DNA of 64,000 nt from DATLLN01 sp963797175 (lineage in GTDB: Bacteria > Actinomycetota > Thermoleophilia > Gaiellales > JAICJC01). Position 1 is the first letter of the stretch. Every line of letters begins with the position of its first letter. The DNA lies in assembly GCA_963797175.1 (NCBI GenBank), contig CAWCOL010000005.1, positions 372,001 through 436,000 of the forward strand, read 5' to 3'. Below the pieces are notes generated by a model. That model was not told where the DNA came from, did not search any database, and worked only from the letters and a program-made list of their open reading frames with translations. Position numbers and translations under genes: made by a program. Below, piece by piece: positions 37,182-44,334 of the stretch.

Positions 37182-37734
37182 TTACTCGGCGATGCGCTGA
37201 AACAGCACGTGGTCGCGCCAGTCGCCGTCGATGTAGAGGTAGCGGCGGGCGACGCCGATCCGCTCGAACCCGTTCTTCTCGAGCACGCGCTGTGAGCGCA
37301 CGTTGTCGATCAGCGTGCCGGCCTCCAGCCGGTGCAGGCCGCCCTCGCCGAACGCCCAGTCGCACACGAACCCGACCGCGTGCGTCGCGATCCCGCGGCT
37401 GTTCACTTCTCGGGCAACGGCATAGCCGAGGTTGGCGCTCTGAAAAGGCCCCCGCACCACGTTGGACGCCGTCACCCACCCGACCAGGTCGCCTGCCAGC
37501 CAGATCAGGAACCGGTGGCGGCTGCCCGCCAGCGCGGCCAGCTCGAGCTGCTCGAGCTCGCGCCGCTGCCCGTCCACCGTGAAGAACGACTCCGGCCGGG
37601 GCGGGTCGAACGGTGCCAGGAATGCCGCGCTGGGAGGTGACCAGCGCGGCCATGTGGGGGGCGTCGGCGACCCTCGCCGGGCGCAACTCGACCTGCTCTA
37701 TGCTCTCGCGGATGCTCGCTCCGTCCGTGTTCAA
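37182..37734 (-). CDS. GNAT (RimJ/RimL-type) acetyltransferase, frameshifted here
   Basis: The C-terminal 130 residues (from VDGQRRELEQLE, 37577) are a clear RimJ-type GNAT domain with FGEGGLHRLEAGTLIDN and SQRVLEKNGFERIGVARRYL. The N-terminal strand (VELRPARVADAPHMAALVTSQR) lies in another frame starting near 37734 (TTG). Removing one base of the GG-equivalent at 37625-37626 joins them through AFLAPFDPPRPESFF into 183 residues, the family length. Either a sequencing insertion or a recent frameshift. It would acetylate protein N-termini or a metabolite; substrate unknown. Confidence 0.72.
37699..37704 (+). promoter_or_regulatory. -10 box for leaderless phosphomannomutase gene
   Basis: TATGCT lies 7 nt before ATG 37712, without a Shine-Dalgarno. 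Confidence 0.4.
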
Positions 37735-39058
37735 GGCCTACGACGTCCGGGGCATTGTGCCCGATCAGCTCGACGCTGAGGGCGCGCGCAGGGTCGGCCG
37801 CGCCTACGTGGCCGCATTCGAGCCGCGGACGATGGCGATCGGCCACGACATGCGCCTCTCCTCGCCCGAGCTGACGGCGGCGGTGGCCGAGGGCGCGGCA
37901 GAGCAGGGCGCCGACGTCGTGCTGCTCGGCCAGATCGGCACCGAGATGCTCTACTACGCGGTCGGCGAGCACGGCTACGAGGGCGGCATCCAGGTGACCG
38001 CCTCGCACAACCCCAAGCAGTACAACGGGATGAAGATCGTGCGCCGCGGCGCCCGGCCGGTGGGCGGCGACACCGGTCTCGACCAGATCAAGCACCTGGC
38101 GCTTGGCGGCGACCTGCCCGAGCCCGCCCGGCAGGGCGAGACGAGCTCGCGGGACGTCTACGAGGGCTTCGGCGAGCGGGTGCTCTCGTTCATCGATCCT
38201 TCGGCGCTGCGCTCGATGAAGGTCGTGCTGGACGGCGCCAGCGGCATGGCGGGGCCGATGATCGAGCCGCTGCTCGACCGCCTGCCGATCGACGCCGTGC
38301 CCTGCTTCATGGAGCCCGACGGCAGCTTCCCCGACCACGAGCCGAACCCGCTGCTCGAGGAGAACCGGCGGTTCGTCGTCGACAAGGTGCGCTCCGAGGG
38401 CGCGGAGCTCGGCATCGCCTGGGACGGCGACGCCGACCGCTGCTTCTTCGTGGACGACACCGGCGAGTTCGTCCCCGGCGACCTGATCACCGCGCTGCTG
38501 GCCGAGTCGATGCTGGCCAAGCACCCCGGATCGACCATCGTCTACGACCTGCGCGCCTCCTGGGCGGTGCGCGACACCGTCGAGCGCGCCGGCGGCCGCG
38601 CGCTGGAGAACCGGGTCGGCCACGCCTTCATCAAGGCCCGGATCCGCAAGGAGGACGCGGTCTTCGCCGGCGAGGTGTCAGGGCACTATTACTTCCGCGA
38701 CTTCTACTACTGCGACACCGGCATCGTGCCGGCGCTCGTATTGCTGGAGCTGCTCGCCGTCCGCGGGCGGACGCTGTCGGAGCTGCTTGCGCCCTTCCGC
38801 GAGCGCTACTTCATCAGCGGGGAGATCAACTCGACGGTGGACGACGTGCCGCTCAAGCTCCAGCTGCTGAAGGACCGGTACTCGACCGCGGCGGAGACCG
38901 TGTCGCACCTGGACGGCATCTCCTTCGCCTTCGCCGACTGGCACTTCAACGTGCGGCCATCCAACACCGAGCCGCTGCTGCGCCTCAACCTGGAGGCGCT
39001 GTCGCAGGGCGAGATGGAGCGCCGCCGGGACGAGGTGCTGGAGCTGATCAGGTCGTGA
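37712..39058 (+). CDS. Phosphomannomutase/phosphoglucomutase
   Basis: A 448-residue alpha-D-phosphohexomutase that moves phosphate between C1 and C6 of mannose or glucose. The phosphoserine loop VTASHNPKQYNGMK is near residue 96, the metal loop is IAWDGDADRCFF, and the substrate loop near the end is NVRPSNTEPLLRLNLE. ATG 37712 gives the family N-terminus SVFKAYDVRGIVPDQL. It probably feeds GDP-mannose and surface polysaccharide synthesis. The stop overlaps the thioesterase start by 4 bp. Confidence 0.94.
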   Translation: MLAPSVFKAYDVRGIVPDQLDAEGARRVGRAYVAAFEPRTMAIGHDMRLSSPELTAAVAEGAAEQGADVVLLGQIGTEMLYYAVGEHGYEGGIQVTASHNPKQYNGMKIVRRGARPVGGDTGLDQIKHLALGGDLPEPARQGETSSRDVYEGFGERVLSFIDPSALRSMKVVLDGASGMAGPMIEPLLDRLPIDAVPCFMEPDGSFPDHEPNPLLEENRRFVVDKVRSEGAELGIAWDGDADRCFFVDDTGEFVPGDLITALLAESMLAKHPGSTIVYDLRASWAVRDTVERAGGRALENRVGHAFIKARIRKEDAVFAGEVSGHYYFRDFYYCDTGIVPALVLLELLAVRGRTLSELLAPFRERYFISGEINSTVDDVPLKLQLLKDRYSTAAETVSHLDGISFAFADWHFNVRPSNTEPLLRLNLEALSQGEMERRRDEVLELIRS

Positions 39059-39502
39059 CGCCGCCCGACCCGACCCGCCCGCCGTTCCGGTTCAGCCACC
39101 GGATCCGGGTCGGCTTCGACGAGACCGACGCCCAGGGCATCGTCTACTACGGCCGCTACATGCCCTACTTCGACCGGGCCCGCGTCGAGTACCAGCGGCA
39201 CCTCTCGCTGCTCGAGACCGAGCCGCACGACCCCGAGCTGGTGATGCGCGCGCAGCAGGTCGAGTACCACGCCCCGGCCAGCTTCGACGACGAGGTCGAG
39301 GTGTTCGTCCGCGTCGCCCGGATCGGCTCCACCAGCATCATGTGGGAGTTCGAGGCCTTCGACGTCGCCCGCGGCGCGCACCTCGCGTCCGCCCGCCAGA
39401 CGACGGTGCAGGTCGACCTGTCCGAGCGGCGCCCGGTGCCGGTGCTCGACGCGCTTCCGCAGCCGCGTCTCCGCCTTCGAGCCCGCCCTGGAGGGAGCAT
39501 GA
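39055..39502 (+). CDS. 4HBT (YbgC-like) acyl-CoA thioesterase, 3' frameshift
   Basis: A hot-dog thioesterase of about 148 residues; FDETDAQGIVYYGRYMPYFDRARVEY carries the catalytic Asp. In the given sequence the frame runs on into the next gene, making a 315-residue fusion. One extra C at 39457-39458 explains this: without it the end reads RSRVSAFEPALEGA and stops at 39500-39502, overlapping the next ATG as ATGA, the usual junction here. I therefore treat it as a separate gene. Substrate unknown. Confidence 0.8.
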
Positions 39503-40002
39503 CCGCCACGACCGATGCCTACCGTGCCGCGCTGGACGAGATCGACGCGGTGATCGCCGCCGAGACCGAGGCCGACGAGATCGTCCGCCGCGCCGTGGAC
39601 GTGCTGCACGACCGCGTCGAGCACTACTCATGGGTCGGCATCTACTTCGTCGAGGAGTCCGACCTGGTGCTCGGCCCCTGGCGCGGCCCCGAGGCCACCG
39701 AGCACGTCCGCATCCCGATCGGCCAGGGCGTCTGCGGCGCCGCGGCGGCCAGCGGGCAGACCGAGATCGTGGACGACGTCAACAGCGACCCGCGCTACTT
39801 GGCGTGCTTCCTCAGCACCCGCTCGGAGATCGTCGTGCCCGTCATCTACCGGGACATCGTCGTCGCCGAGATCGACATCGACTCGGACGTGCCGGCCGCA
39901 TTCGGCGAGGCCGACCGCGAGTTCCTCGAGCGCGTCGCCGCCCTGCTCTCGCCCCACTGCCTGGTCGGCTGGGACACCGGCGGCGAGACCTGGGATCCGT
40001 AG
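39499..40002 (+). CDS. GAF domain protein, free methionine-(R)-sulfoxide reductase-like
   Basis: A 167-residue GAF protein. GQGVCGAAAASGQTEIVDDVNSDPRYLACFLSTRSEIVVPV, seen in pieces along about 75-115, resembles the fRMsr family, whose catalytic cysteines lie in GVCG and in HIACD; both Cys positions are present. It probably reduces free Met-R-sulfoxide, though a ligand-sensing GAF is possible. ATG 39499 is preceded by GGAGG at 4 nt. It appears fused to the thioesterase only because of an inserted base. Confidence 0.82.
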   Translation: MTATTDAYRAALDEIDAVIAAETEADEIVRRAVDVLHDRVEHYSWVGIYFVEESDLVLGPWRGPEATEHVRIPIGQGVCGAAAASGQTEIVDDVNSDPRYLACFLSTRSEIVVPVIYRDIVVAEIDIDSDVPAAFGEADREFLERVAALLSPHCLVGWDTGGETWDP

Positions 40003-40006
40003 AGCG

Positions 40007-40041
40007 GGGCCGCCCGCGCGCACGGTGGGCGCGGGCGGCCC
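40007..40041. terminator. Bidirectional hairpin terminator
   Basis: A perfect 13-bp inverted repeat (40007-40019 with 40029-40041) with a 9-nt loop lies between the convergent GAF gene and the 77-residue gene. No T tract, but its strength and position fit a shared terminator. Confidence 0.65.
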
Positions 40042-40047
40042 GGCCGA

Positions 40048-40281
40048 TTACGACACCGCGGTGGCCCCGTGCTTCTCGGCCACCCGGATCACCTCGTCCC
40101 AGCTGCGCTTACTGAAGAAGCCCGCGGTCTCGCGGCCCTCCAACCCCATCTGGTGGATGCGTGCGGCCTGCTCGGGGTCCTTGCACTCAATGGCCGCGGT
40201 CGTCAGCACATCCGCTGCACGACGGCCCTTCCCCTTGGCCATCAACTCGCGCGCCTCCTCGATCATCGCGTCGATGTTCAT
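40048..40281 (-). CDS. Small helical protein of unknown function
   Basis: A 77-residue protein beginning MNIDAMIEEARELMAKGKG; highly helical and charged, with CKDPEQAARIHQMG and SWDEVIRVAEKHG. No domain recognised. AGGAGGTGG precedes ATG 40281 at a good distance. The 149 bp between it and the divergent DHFR-like gene show no other gene. Confidence 0.65.
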   Translation of the reverse strand: MNIDAMIEEARELMAKGKGRRAADVLTTAAIECKDPEQAARIHQMGLEGRETAGFFSKRSWDEVIRVAEKHGATAVS

Positions 40282-40430
40282 GCGCCACCTCCTCCCGCGA
40301 CGTTCGCGCGTCGATGGCGGGATACCCGGCCATGGGCCGCACCACACCTCCGCCGGTCACGCCGATGAGTTCGGCGGTGGCGCCGGGTCTGTATCGCGAC
40401 ACCGGCAACCAGCACTCTGAGGAGCCCCTC

Positions 40431-41009
40431 ATGACCGCCACCTACACCTTCGACGTCTTCTCCAGCCTCGACGGCTTTGGCTCCTACGACGAGCCCGGCG
40501 ACTGGGGCGGTTACTGGGGCAAGCAAGGCCCCGAACTGCTCGATCGCCGCCTCGCCGTGTACGGCACGGAGCAGCGGATGATCTTCGGCGCCAACACGTT
40601 CCGCGCGTTCCTGGGACTCATCGCCGCCGGGGATGCCGACACGAGTGATCCGTGGGTGAGCCGGATGCGGACCATGCCGGCGACGGTGATCTCGACGACG
40701 CTCGAGGAGCCGCTCGACTGGCCGGACGCGACGGTCGTCAGCGGCGACGCGGTCGAGCTCGTCGCCCGCCTCAAGCAGGAGTCGCCGGTGCCGCTCCGCT
40801 CACACGGGAGTCTGTCGCTGAACCGGGCGCTGATGGCGGCGGGCCTGGTCGACGTCGTCCAGGTGACCATCTTCCCGGTGATCACCGGTCAGACGGGAGA
40901 CGACCCGATCTTCCAGGGCGCGGCCGACTTCGACCTCGAGCTGCTCGAGAGCCGGACGCTCGACGGTCGCACCCAGGAGCTGCTCTACCGGCCCACGCTG
41001 CACGCCTGA
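40431..41009 (+). CDS. Dihydrofolate reductase/RibD C-terminal-like protein
   Basis: A 192-residue protein of the RibD_C/DHFR-like fold (TYTFDVFSSLDGFGSYDEPGDW at the start; RMIFGANTFRAFLGL; LVDVVQVTIFPVITGQTGDDPIF near the end). Such stand-alone proteins are NADPH-binding reductases of unknown substrate. ATG 40431 has GAGGAG upstream. It is unlikely to be the housekeeping DHFR. Confidence 0.85.
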   Translation: MTATYTFDVFSSLDGFGSYDEPGDWGGYWGKQGPELLDRRLAVYGTEQRMIFGANTFRAFLGLIAAGDADTSDPWVSRMRTMPATVISTTLEEPLDWPDATVVSGDAVELVARLKQESPVPLRSHGSLSLNRALMAAGLVDVVQVTIFPVITGQTGDDPIFQGAADFDLELLESRTLDGRTQELLYRPTLHA

Positions 41010-41013
41010 CGGC

Positions 41014-41370
41014 TCACTCCTCCCAGGCGGACGGCTTGAGCCGCTCGGGCGCGCGCACGAAGTAGCTCTCACGCACCCACTCCAGGGTCGCCTCGAGCGC
41101 GTCGGCGTCCTCCACCGAGGCCGTCACCCAGCCGTAGCGGCCGACGTAGCGGGCCTCGCTGACGAAGGGGATCTGGAGCGCGATCTCGCGCTCCTCGCGG
41201 CTCAGCTTGAGCGTCACCCGCACCGGCGGCCCGTCGCTCATGATCGCGAACATCGTGCTGCCGCCGCCCACCTTGAAGACGTGCGACTCGGGGCCGAACG
41301 GGTGGTCCTCGCGGCTCTCCGGGAACGAGAGCGCGAGCGCCCGAACGCGGGCCGCCGCGTCCGGCGTCAC
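41014..41370 (-). CDS. MmcQ/YjbR family protein
   Basis: A 118-residue MmcQ/YjbR-like protein: SFPESREDHPFGPESHVFKVGG, VRVTLKLSREEREIAL and RYVGRYGWVTASVED are the conserved parts. Family members have a CyaY-like fold and may bind DNA; function is unsettled. GTG 41370 overlaps the stop of the PH-domain gene (GTGA). Confidence 0.88.
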   Translation of the reverse strand: MTPDAAARVRALALSFPESREDHPFGPESHVFKVGGGSTMFAIMSDGPPVRVTLKLSREEREIALQIPFVSEARYVGRYGWVTASVEDADALEATLEWVRESYFVRAPERLKPSAWEE

Positions 41371-41864
41371 AGCCCGCCGGTGCGCGGAGCGGTCGAGGCG
41401 TGCAGCGCCTCGTCCACGACGTGCATCAGCGCGCTGGGGTCGTCAACGCCGTAGAACGTGAAGTCGGCGTCGCCGGTGTCGCTCCCCGCCGTGTCCCAGT
41501 CGATGTTGCCCACGCCCAGCAGGCGCTGGAAGATGGTCTGGGTGACGTTGACGTTCTGGACGCGGTCGAGGTGGGTCGAGGCGTCCTTGCGCGACAGCAG
41601 CCCCGTGCGGACGTTGATCCGGCGGTCGGTGACGCGGTAGCGGGTGGTGGCCCGCTTGATCCACCCGCCGATGAACGTCACGATCAGCCCCAGCACCGTG
41701 ATCCCGAACAGGATCGTCGTCGGCGCGCTGGCGACCGCGCCCCACGCGAACCAGATCGCGATCGGGATCAGCGAGATCACCGTCCACTTGACGAAGTACA
41801 GCAGCAGCGCCTTCCAGCTCGGATGCCCGTGCCAGATCAGCCGTTCGCCCGTCAGCAGGTCCAT
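41367..41864 (-). CDS. Bacterial PH domain membrane protein
   Basis: A 165-residue protein with two transmembrane helices (about 20-60) followed by a bPH2-type domain (RYRVTDRRINVRTGLLSRKDASTHLDRVQNVNVTQT, in part). These YdbT-like proteins are membrane-associated and of unknown role. TAGACT (41872-41877) lies 7 nt before the ATG, so it seems leaderless. It is just downstream of rel on the same strand. Confidence 0.87.
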   Translation of the reverse strand: MDLLTGERLIWHGHPSWKALLLYFVKWTVISLIPIAIWFAWGAVASAPTTILFGITVLGLIVTFIGGWIKRATTRYRVTDRRINVRTGLLSRKDASTHLDRVQNVNVTQTIFQRLLGVGNIDWDTAGSDTGDADFTFYGVDDPSALMHVVDEALHASTAPRTGGL

Positions 41865-41871
41865 CCGGGCC

Positions 41872-41877
41872 AGTCTA
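41872..41877 (-). promoter_or_regulatory. -10 box for leaderless PH-domain gene
   Basis: TAGACT on the reverse strand, 7 nt before ATG 41864, in the 26-bp gap after the rel stop. Confidence 0.4.
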
Positions 41878-41890
41878 CCGGCGCCGGCGG

Positions 41891-44104
41891 TCAGCCTCCG
41901 GGCGTGACCCGGTAGGCGTCGAAGACCGCCTCCAGATTCTTCAGCGCCGACAACAGCGAGCGCAGGGTCTTCACATCACCCACCTCGACCGTGTACCAGT
42001 TGCGCGCCATCTGGTCGGCGACGTGCCCGCCGTACTCGACGATGTTGCAGCCGAACTCGGCGAAGGTGCGGGCGACGTCCTCGAGCAGGCGCGGCCGGTC
42101 CCACGACTGGAGCGCGATCGTCACCCGGAACGAGCTGGTGGCAGGGCTGTCGTCGTCCCAGCTGACGGGCGTGAACCGCTCCGGATTGCGGCGGAGCGCG
42201 CGCACGTTGGGGCAGTCCTCGCGGTGCACCGTGATGCCGCGGCCGACCGAGATGTAGCCGACCACGTCATCGCCCGGCACCGGCGTGCAGCACTTCGCCA
42301 TCCGCACCAGCACCTCGCCGTCGGTCGCGCCGTCCACGAGGATGCCGAACGAGGTGGAGCTGCTGGGCCGCCGCGACCGCCGCGTGACGGTGAACTCCTC
42401 GGTCGGCGTCACCACCTCGGCGGTCTTGAGCCGGCCGATCACCTTGGAGACGACCTGGCCGACCTGTACCTTGCCGCCGCCGATGGCGACGTAGAAGTCG
42501 TCGGCCTTCTTGAAGCCCATGTCGCGGATGATCCCGGCGAGCAGCGGGGACGCCGCCACCTTCTGGTGGGGCAGCCCGTTGGACTTGAGCGCCTGGTGGA
42601 GCGACTCGCGGCCCTTGTGCTCGAGATCCTCGCGGGCCTGCTGGCTGAACCACTGGCGGATCTTGTTGCGGGCGCGGGACGTCTTGACCAGGTTCAGCCA
42701 GTCGCGCGACGGCCCCCGCTCCTGCTTCGACGTCAGCACCTCGACGAAGTCGCCGGAGGTGAGCGTGTAGTGCAGCGGCACGATCCGGCCGTTGACCTTC
42801 GCGCCGACACAGCGATGGCCGACGTCGGTGTGCACCGCGTAGGCGAAGTCGAGCGGCGTCGCCCCGGCCGGCAGGCTCTTGACGTCGCCGGCCGGTGTGA
42901 AGACGTAGACCTCGTCGGCGAACAGGTCGACCCGCAGCGACTCCATGAACTCCTTGGGGTCGCGGGCGTCGTCCTGCCAGTCCATCAGCTGCGCCACCCA
43001 GGCCATCTGCTCGGCGTCGCGCGAGCGGTCGCCCTTGGCCTTGTAGAGCCAGTGCGCGGCGATGCCGAACTCCGCGGTCATGTGCATCTCGCGGGTGCGC
43101 ACCTGGATCTCGAGCGGCTTGCCCTGCGGCCCGATCACGGTCGTGTGCAGGGACTGGTACATGTTGAACTTGGGCATCGCCACGTAGTCCTTGAACCGGC
43201 CCGGCATCGGCTTCCACAGCGAGTGGATGATGCCGATCGCCCCGTAGCAGTCCTTGACCGAGTCGACCAGCACGCGCATCGCGGTCAGGTCGTAGATCTC
43301 GTTGAACTCCTTGCCCCCCTGCGCCATCTTGGCGTAGATCGAGTAGAAGTGCTTGGCGCGGCCGGACAGGTCGCCCTCGATCGTGGCGAGCTCCAGCTCC
43401 TTGCCCAGGATCGTGGCCGCCTCCTCGACGTAGCGCTCGCGATCGCCCCTGCGCTGGTTGACCATCGACTCGATCTCGGCGTAGCGGCGCGGGTGCAGCG
43501 TCTGGAACGCGAGGTCCTCGAGCTCCCACTTGATGGTGTGGATGCCCAGCCGGTGGGCGAGCGGCGCGTAGACCTCGAGCGTCTCCTTCGCCTTCTGCAC
43601 CTGCTTCTGCTTGGCCAGACCGCTGATCGTGCGCATGTTGTGGAGCCGGTCGGCCAGCTTGATCAACACGACGCGCAGATCCTGCGCCATCGCCATGATC
43701 ATCTTGCGGTAGTTCTCGGCCTGGGCCTGCTCGCGGCTGGCGAAGTTGATCCGCGAGAGCTTGGTCACGCCCTCGACCAGCAGCGCCACCTCCTCGCCGA
43801 ACTCCTCGCGAACGCTCGCCGTGTCGGCCGCCGTGTCCTCGACGACGTCGTGGAGCAGCGCCGAGGCGATGGTCGCCGAGTCGAGCTTGAGCTCGGAGCA
43901 GATCACCGCGACCGCCACCGGGTGGTGGATGAAGTCCTCGCCGCTGTTGCGGCGCTGGCCCTTGTGGTGCTCGCAGGAGTAGTCGAACGCACGGCCGATC
44001 AGGCCGTCGTCGGCATTCGGGTTGTACGAGGAGACGTGCGCGAGCAGCTCCGCGAGAAGCGGCTCGTGCCGTTCCGCCTCGGCACTTTTCAGCACCACGG
44101 ACAT
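41891..44104 (-). CDS. rel: Bifunctional (p)ppGpp synthetase/hydrolase Rel
   Basis: A 737-residue long RSH protein for stringent-response alarmones. The N-terminal HD hydrolase has HHPVAVAVICSEL and LLHDVVEDT (HDxxED intact). The synthetase domain has EIYDLTAMRVLV and RFKDYVAMPKFNMYQSLHTTVIG (RxKD type, as in bifunctional enzymes). TGS (VYVFTPAGDVKSLPAG), a zinc-finger-like region with MAKCCTPVPGDDVVGY, and a C-terminal ACT domain follow. The -10 box TAGACT lies 6 nt before ATG 44104 and overlaps repeat copy C. Confidence 0.96.
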   Translation of the reverse strand: MSVVLKSAEAERHEPLLAELLAHVSSYNPNADDGLIGRAFDYSCEHHKGQRRNSGEDFIHHPVAVAVICSELKLDSATIASALLHDVVEDTAADTASVREEFGEEVALLVEGVTKLSRINFASREQAQAENYRKMIMAMAQDLRVVLIKLADRLHNMRTISGLAKQKQVQKAKETLEVYAPLAHRLGIHTIKWELEDLAFQTLHPRRYAEIESMVNQRRGDRERYVEEAATILGKELELATIEGDLSGRAKHFYSIYAKMAQGGKEFNEIYDLTAMRVLVDSVKDCYGAIGIIHSLWKPMPGRFKDYVAMPKFNMYQSLHTTVIGPQGKPLEIQVRTREMHMTAEFGIAAHWLYKAKGDRSRDAEQMAWVAQLMDWQDDARDPKEFMESLRVDLFADEVYVFTPAGDVKSLPAGATPLDFAYAVHTDVGHRCVGAKVNGRIVPLHYTLTSGDFVEVLTSKQERGPSRDWLNLVKTSRARNKIRQWFSQQAREDLEHKGRESLHQALKSNGLPHQKVAASPLLAGIIRDMGFKKADDFYVAIGGGKVQVGQVVSKVIGRLKTAEVVTPTEEFTVTRRSRRPSSSTSFGILVDGATDGEVLVRMAKCCTPVPGDDVVGYISVGRGITVHREDCPNVRALRRNPERFTPVSWDDDSPATSSFRVTIALQSWDRPRLLEDVARTFAEFGCNIVEYGGHVADQMARNWYTVEVGDVKTLRSLLSALKNLEAVFDAYRVTPGG

Positions 44105-44110
44105 ACTTGA

Positions 44111-44116
44111 AGTCTA
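44111..44116 (-). promoter_or_regulatory. -10 box for leaderless rel
   Basis: TAGACT on the reverse strand, 6 nt before ATG 44104. It overlaps the first bases of repeat copy C, so the repeat forms the upstream part of the rel promoter. Confidence 0.5.
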
Positions 44117-44284
44117 GATGGTCGGTTGCGCGGAGTCCGTGCCCGTGCGGGTGATCCAGCGTCGCTCAGGCGACGGGAGCGTCCGCAGGGCAGGCTGGAC
44201 GAAGCCTGTCCAAGGACGCTCATGGCGTCTGGGCCTCGCTGGGTCCCTCGCAGGGGTGCGGAGTTCGCGTGATCGATCATCCAG
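44114..44284 (+). repeat. Dispersed structured repeat, copy C
   Basis: About 170 bp between rel and recJ. The outer helix pairs 44117-44133 with 44265-44281 (17 pairs). Relative to copy A it contains two full base-pair swaps (U-A to C-G at the seventh pair, A-U to G-C at the fourteenth) plus single changes that keep G-U pairing. The hairpin at 44160-44175 is six pairs around UCAG, the 7-bp helix pairs 44178-44184 with 44214-44220, and the inner hairpin is at 44191-44208 with loop GGACGA. It has diverged most from A and B. Confidence 0.83.
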
Positions 44285-44285
44285 G

Positions 44286-44310
44286 GGTCGGTTCCACGGG
44301 GACTGTCCCC
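44286..44310 (-). terminator. Half-repeat and hairpin after recJ
   Basis: GGTCGGTTCCACGG (44287-44300) repeats the 5' end of the dispersed element with one change. It overlaps the perfect palindrome GGGGAC-T-GTCCCC (44298-44310). On the reverse strand this lies 25 bp after the recJ stop and may act as its terminator. Confidence 0.45.
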
Positions 44311-44334
44311 CCATCGGCCGGTCTGGCCGCGGAC

